The translations under genes and the position numbers were made by a program. 34,250 nt of DNA from Oceanicaulis sp. (GTDB lineage Bacteria; Pseudomonadota; Alphaproteobacteria; Caulobacterales; Maricaulaceae). The stretch's first letter is position 1. Each line of letters opens with the position of its first letter. The stretch is from the NCBI GenBank assembly GCA_028280165.1, contig JANQMI010000177.1, forward strand, positions 1-34,250, in the 5' to 3' direction. Below, one piece after another: positions 30,942-34,250 of this stretch. The notes beneath the pieces were generated by a model. That model saw only the letters and a list, made by a program, of their open reading frames with translations, had not been told where the DNA came from and did not search any database.

Positions 30942-33524
30942 ATGAGCGACTCTGATAACACCTCGGGCCGCAAGCCCCTTTCCCTTGGCGGACGATCGTC
31001 CGGCACCGTGCAGCAAAGCTTTGCGCGCGGACGACAGAAGTCTGTTGTGGTTGAGAAAAAGCGTAAGCGCCCTGGCGCTGCGCCGGCTGCTGCGGGTAAG
31101 GATTCCGCGGCTAAGGCTCCCATGTCGGACAAGGACAAGGCGCGAGCCCTTCTGGCTGCGAAAGCCAAACAGCTCGGCCTGTCTGAGGAAGAATTGCTGC
31201 GCCGCCAGGCGGCCATCCAGCGCGCCAAGCAGGAAGCCGACGCACGCGAAGCCAAGAAAAAGGCTGAAGCTGAAGCGCTGAAGCGCCGCGAAGAAGAAGA
31301 CCAGCGCCGTCTGCAGGAGCAGAAGGAGCGCGAGGAAGCTGAGCGCAAGGCCGCTAAAGAAGCTGAGCGTCTGGCCAAGGAAGAAGCCGAAGCCGCCAAG
31401 CGCGCGGCCGAAGCTGAAGCCGCGGCCGCCAAAGCGGCTGCGGCTGCGCCTTCTGAAAAGCCAGGCCGGGCCAAAGCGGACAAGAGCCGCGGTAAGGCCG
31501 CAGCGGAAGAGCCGCCCCAGCCTGACAACCGAAACGTGCTCGAAGCCATGGGGGGGCGCGTTAAGCAGAAGCGCTCCAATCCGGCTGCTGAGAAGCAACA
31601 GCCGTCACGCGCCAAAGAGCCCAAGCGTCGCCAGGGTAAGCTGACTATCCAGAATTTGGTTGAGGATGATCAGGATCGCCAGCGGTCTCTCGCCTCCATG
31701 CGCCGCGCGCGGGAACGCGAAAAGGCGCGCCGGGCCCAGGGTGGTTCCGGCCGTGAGAAAGTGTCGCGCGAGGTTGTTGTGCCTGAGGCAATCTCAGTTC
31801 AGGACCTGGCTCAGCGTATGACCGAACGTGCCGCAGATGTGGTGAAGTATCTGATGACCCAGGGTCAGATGATGCGCGCCACGGACATGCTGGACGCCGA
31901 CACCGCAGAACTCATCGTCGAAGAGTTCGGACACACCGTGAAGCGTGTGTCTGAAGCCGATGTGGAAGAAGGCTTTATCGAAGCCGATGACGCCGAAGGG
32001 GCAAAGGTGGGTCGTCCGCCGGTCGTGACCGTGATGGGTCACGTGGACCACGGCAAAACGTCGCTTCTGGATGCTCTGCGGGCCACCGATGTGGCTGCGG
32101 GCGAAGCCGGCGGCATCACCCAGCATATCGGGGCCTATCAGGTTCAGCTGAAGTCCGGTGCCAAGATCACCTTCCTGGACACGCCAGGCCACGCGGCCTT
32201 TTCCTCCATGCGGTCACGCGGCGCGCAGGCGACCGATATTGTGATCCTGGTGGTGGCGGCCGATGACGGCGTGATGCCTCAGACGATCGAAGCCATCAAC
32301 CACGCCAAGGCGGCTGAAGCGCCGATCATTGTTGCGGTCAACAAGGTCGATAAGCCGGACTCCAATCCCGACAAAGTGTTGCAGGAACTGCTGCAACACG
32401 AAGTCATCGTGGAATCCATGGGCGGTGAAACCCAGGCCGTCAGCGTTTCGGCGCTGAAGAAAACGGGCCTGGATGAGCTGACCGAAGCGATCTCGCTGCA
32501 GGCTGAACTCTTGGAGCTGAAAGCCAACCCGAACCGCTCCGCGGACGGTGTGGTGATCGAAGCCCAGGTTGATAAAGGCCGCGGCCCGGTGGCTACCGTT
32601 CTGGTTAAGCGTGGCCAGCTTAAGCGTGGCGATATTGTCGTGGCCGGTGCCCAGTGGGGCAAGGTCCGCGCTCTGGTCAACGAACGCGGCCAGCAGATGA
32701 AAGAGGCTGGTCCATCATTGCCTGCCGAGGTCCTGGGCCTCGACGGTGCACCGGAGCCGGGCGAGCTTTTCGCGGTGGTCGACACCGAAGCGCGTGCCCG
32801 TGAGCTGGTCGAATACCGTCAGCGCGTGAAGCGCGACAAGTCCGCAGCCGCCCGATCTGGCGGTGGGGCTTCGCTTGAGCAGATGATGGCCAAGCTGAAG
32901 CAAAGCGAAATCGAAGAGATGCCGCTGCTGGTCAAATCTGACGTGCAGGGCTCTGGCGAAGCCATCGTCGGTGCGCTGGAGAAGATCGGTAACGAAGAGG
33001 TCCAGGCCCGCGTTATTCACCATGCCGCAGGCGGTGTGTCGGAAAGCGATGTGCTACTGGCACAGTCTTCGGGCGCTCCGATCTTTGCCTTTAACGTGCG
33101 TGCTAATAAGCAGGCCCGCGATCTGGCCGAGAAAGAAGGCGTGGAGATCCGCTACTACTCGGTGATCTATGACCTGATCGACGATGTGCGGGATACGCTT
33201 CAGGGCATGCTGGCTCCAGAGAAGCGCGAAAGCTTCATCGGCTATGCTGAGATCCTGGAAGTCTTCAACATTTCCAAGATCGGCAAGGTCGCCGGTTGCC
33301 GTGTGACCGAAGGCGTGGTGAAGCGCGGCTGCGGCGTGCGCCTGCTGCGTGATGACACGGTGATCCACGAAGGTGATCTGTCGACCCTGAAGCGCTTCAA
33401 GGACGAAGTCCCTGAAGTGCGCGCCGGCACCGAATGCGGCATGGGCTTTATCGGCTATCACGACCTGCAAGTCGGCGATCAGATCGAATGCTTCGAAGTC
33501 GAAGAGATCGAGCGCAAGCTGTAA
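30942..33524 (+). CDS. infB: Translation initiation factor IF-2
   Basis: This 860-aa GTPase delivers initiator tRNA to the 30S subunit. An N-terminal segment is followed by a long Lys/Glu/Ala-rich coiled-coil (about residues 55-190) and the IF2_N domain ([23 protein letters not shown]). The G domain has [12 protein letters not shown] (G1, about 366), [10 protein letters not shown] (G2), DTPGHAAF (G3), NKVDK (G4, about 467) and SALKKTG (G5). Domains II-IV follow ([37 protein letters not shown]) to the C-terminus. AAGGA lies 6 nt before the ATG at 30942; in-frame ATGs at 30906 and 30861 lack a ribosome site. An internal start for a shorter isoform, as in E. coli, is not evident. It is the last gene of the operon. 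Confidence 0.97.
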   Translation: MSDSDNTSGRKPLSLGGRSSGTVQQSFARGRQKSVVVEKKRKRPGAAPAAAGKDSAAKAPMSDKDKARALLAAKAKQLGLSEEELLRRQAAIQRAKQEADAREAKKKAEAEALKRREEEDQRRLQEQKEREEAERKAAKEAERLAKEEAEAAKRAAEAEAAAAKAAAAAPSEKPGRAKADKSRGKAAAEEPPQPDNRNVLEAMGGRVKQKRSNPAAEKQQPSRAKEPKRRQGKLTIQNLVEDDQDRQRSLASMRRAREREKARRAQGGSGREKVSREVVVPEAISVQDLAQRMTERAADVVKYLMTQGQMMRATDMLDADTAELIVEEFGHTVKRVSEADVEEGFIEADDAEGAKVGRPPVVTVMGHVDHGKTSLLDALRATDVAAGEAGGITQHIGAYQVQLKSGAKITFLDTPGHAAFSSMRSRGAQATDIVILVVAADDGVMPQTIEAINHAKAAEAPIIVAVNKVDKPDSNPDKVLQELLQHEVIVESMGGETQAVSVSALKKTGLDELTEAISLQAELLELKANPNRSADGVVIEAQVDKGRGPVATVLVKRGQLKRGDIVVAGAQWGKVRALVNERGQQMKEAGPSLPAEVLGLDGAPEPGELFAVVDTEARARELVEYRQRVKRDKSAAARSGGGASLEQMMAKLKQSEIEEMPLLVKSDVQGSGEAIVGALEKIGNEEVQARVIHHAAGGVSESDVLLAQSSGAPIFAFNVRANKQARDLAEKEGVEIRYYSVIYDLIDDVRDTLQGMLAPEKRESFIGYAEILEVFNISKIGKVAGCRVTEGVVKRGCGVRLLRDDTVIHEGDLSTLKRFKDEVPEVRAGTECGMGFIGYHDLQVGDQIECFEVEEIERKL

Positions 33525-33551
33525 GGTTTGCCGCTCAGGTCTGAATGCAAG

Positions 33552-33578
33552 CGGGCGGTCCTTTGGGCCGCCCGTTTT
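33552..33578 (+). terminator. Rho-independent terminator of the rimP-infB operon
   Basis: CGGGCGGTCC-TTT-GGGCCGCCCG forms a 10-bp stem (one G-U), then TTTT. It lies 28 nt after the infB stop. Confidence 0.88.
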
Positions 33579-33642
33579 GCTTTGGCCGAGCGCTTTGGTG
33601 CGATATGTCCTCAAGCGAGCGGCTATTTGAGAGGCTCCAACG

Positions 33643-34250
33643 ATGACCATCGCCCTTCACGGTTTCGCCTGGGACGCCGGTTCGTCTTACGCCCGCGGCG
33701 CAGCCCAAGGCCCGGCGGCGATCCGGTCCAATCTGTTTTCTGAGCATTCCAGCCCGTTAAGCCTGAACGGGACGGACCTCGCCTCAGTGATCACGACGTA
33801 TGATTTCGAAGACCTGCCGAGCGAGGCGGTTATGGCCCGCAAGGCCATCGCGGCGAGGATCTCCCAGAGCTTGGACGCCGGTCTGAAGCCGTTGAGCCTG
33901 GGCGGTGATCATTCGATCACATATCCGATCCTCAAGGCCGTCGCGGCCCGGCATGGTCCAGTCGACATCCTGCATATCGACGCCCATCTCGATCTCTATG
34001 ACGAGTTGGAGGGCGACCGCTATTCCCACGCCTGCCCCTTCCGTCGGGCGATTGAAGACGGGCTCGTTCGCAATCTCGTGCAGATCGGCATTCGCAGCGC
34101 GCCGCCGGCGCATCTGGAATTCGGCGCCGCCCATGGCGTCGTGTCGCTTGGCTCCGAGCAGATTGGCGACATCCCTTGGGACAGGCTGAACGCTCCGCTG
34201 TACATGACCATCGATCTGGACGGGCTCGACCCGGCGTTCGCACCAGGCGT
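33643..34250 (+). CDS. Ureohydrolase, agmatinase-like (3' end outside window)
   Basis: The frame is open from the ATG at 33643 (GAGAGG 8 nt upstream) to the window edge, giving 202 residues of a protein usually near 290-320. Motifs for the binuclear manganese centre are present: SLGGDHS (His90), DAHLDLYD (Asp113, His115, Asp117) and DLDGLDPAFAPGV (Asp191, Asp193). SHACPFRRA between them is like the agmatinase group rather than arginase. The reaction would release urea from agmatine or a related guanidine; substrate assignment is only by family resemblance. It is separated from infB by a terminator and so has its own promoter. Confidence 0.88.
   Translation, partial: MTIALHGFAWDAGSSYARGAAQGPAAIRSNLFSEHSSPLSLNGTDLASVITTYDFEDLPSEAVMARKAIAARISQSLDAGLKPLSLGGDHSITYPILKAVAARHGPVDILHIDAHLDLYDELEGDRYSHACPFRRAIEDGLVRNLVQIGIRSAPPAHLEFGAAHGVVSLGSEQIGDIPWDRLNAPLYMTIDLDGLDPAFAPG

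Overview
The window reads as chromosomal DNA of an alphaproteobacterium of the Caulobacterales/Maricaulales type (for example a Maricaulis- or Oceanicaulis-like organism). The grounds are high GC, dense short intergenic gaps, frequent GTG/TTG starts, and the gene order usp - nfuA - nitroreductase - tsaB - rimI - fur - miaB - phoH - ybeY - corC - lnt - XRE regulator - metK - trmB - rimP - nusA - ylxR - infB, which is familiar from that class. The genus cannot be fixed from sequence reading alone. No rRNA, tRNA, CRISPR array, transposase or phage gene was recognised.

Left part (1-5159, all minus strand): three tandem paralogous genes for exported proteins built from a PPC-like beta domain with a conserved Cys pair (the first runs off the window); infC, which appears to start at a rare ATA codon; and a GT9/GT4 glycosyltransferase pair probably for lipopolysaccharide or another surface glycan. 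A plus-strand alpha/beta hydrolase follows (5258-6001).

Middle (6002-7930): about 1.9 kb without a convincing gene. It holds seven copies of a nearly invariant 20-bp palindrome (GTGAGTGAGCGCTCACTCAC) embedded in degenerate repeat units of about 220-350 bp, plus a 14-bp-period satellite. The palindrome looks like a TetR-family operator. This is the most unusual object in the window. Next on the minus strand come a YdeI/DUF1905 protein, xth (exonuclease III), an unknown protein, a GGDEF-EAL cyclic-di-GMP enzyme, a GNAT acetyltransferase and an adenosine-kinase-like PfkB kinase. An ATP-grasp gene (+) and a small membrane protein gene (-) converge on a cluster of REP-like hairpins at 15289-15488.

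Right part (16133-34250, all plus strand): a long run of housekeeping genes for Fe-S assembly, t6A and ms2i6A tRNA modification, S18 acetylation, rRNA maturation (YbeY), lipoprotein acylation, S-adenosylmethionine synthesis and m7G tRNA methylation, then the rimP-nusA-ylxR-infB transcription/translation operon, closed by a clear terminator. miaB-phoH-ybeY-corC-lnt are joined by 4-8 nt overlaps. metK is preceded by a perfect palindrome that is a good candidate operator. rimP is preceded by a promoter-like sequence and an intrinsic terminator, which suggests attenuation. A ureohydrolase (agmatinase-like) gene runs off the right edge.
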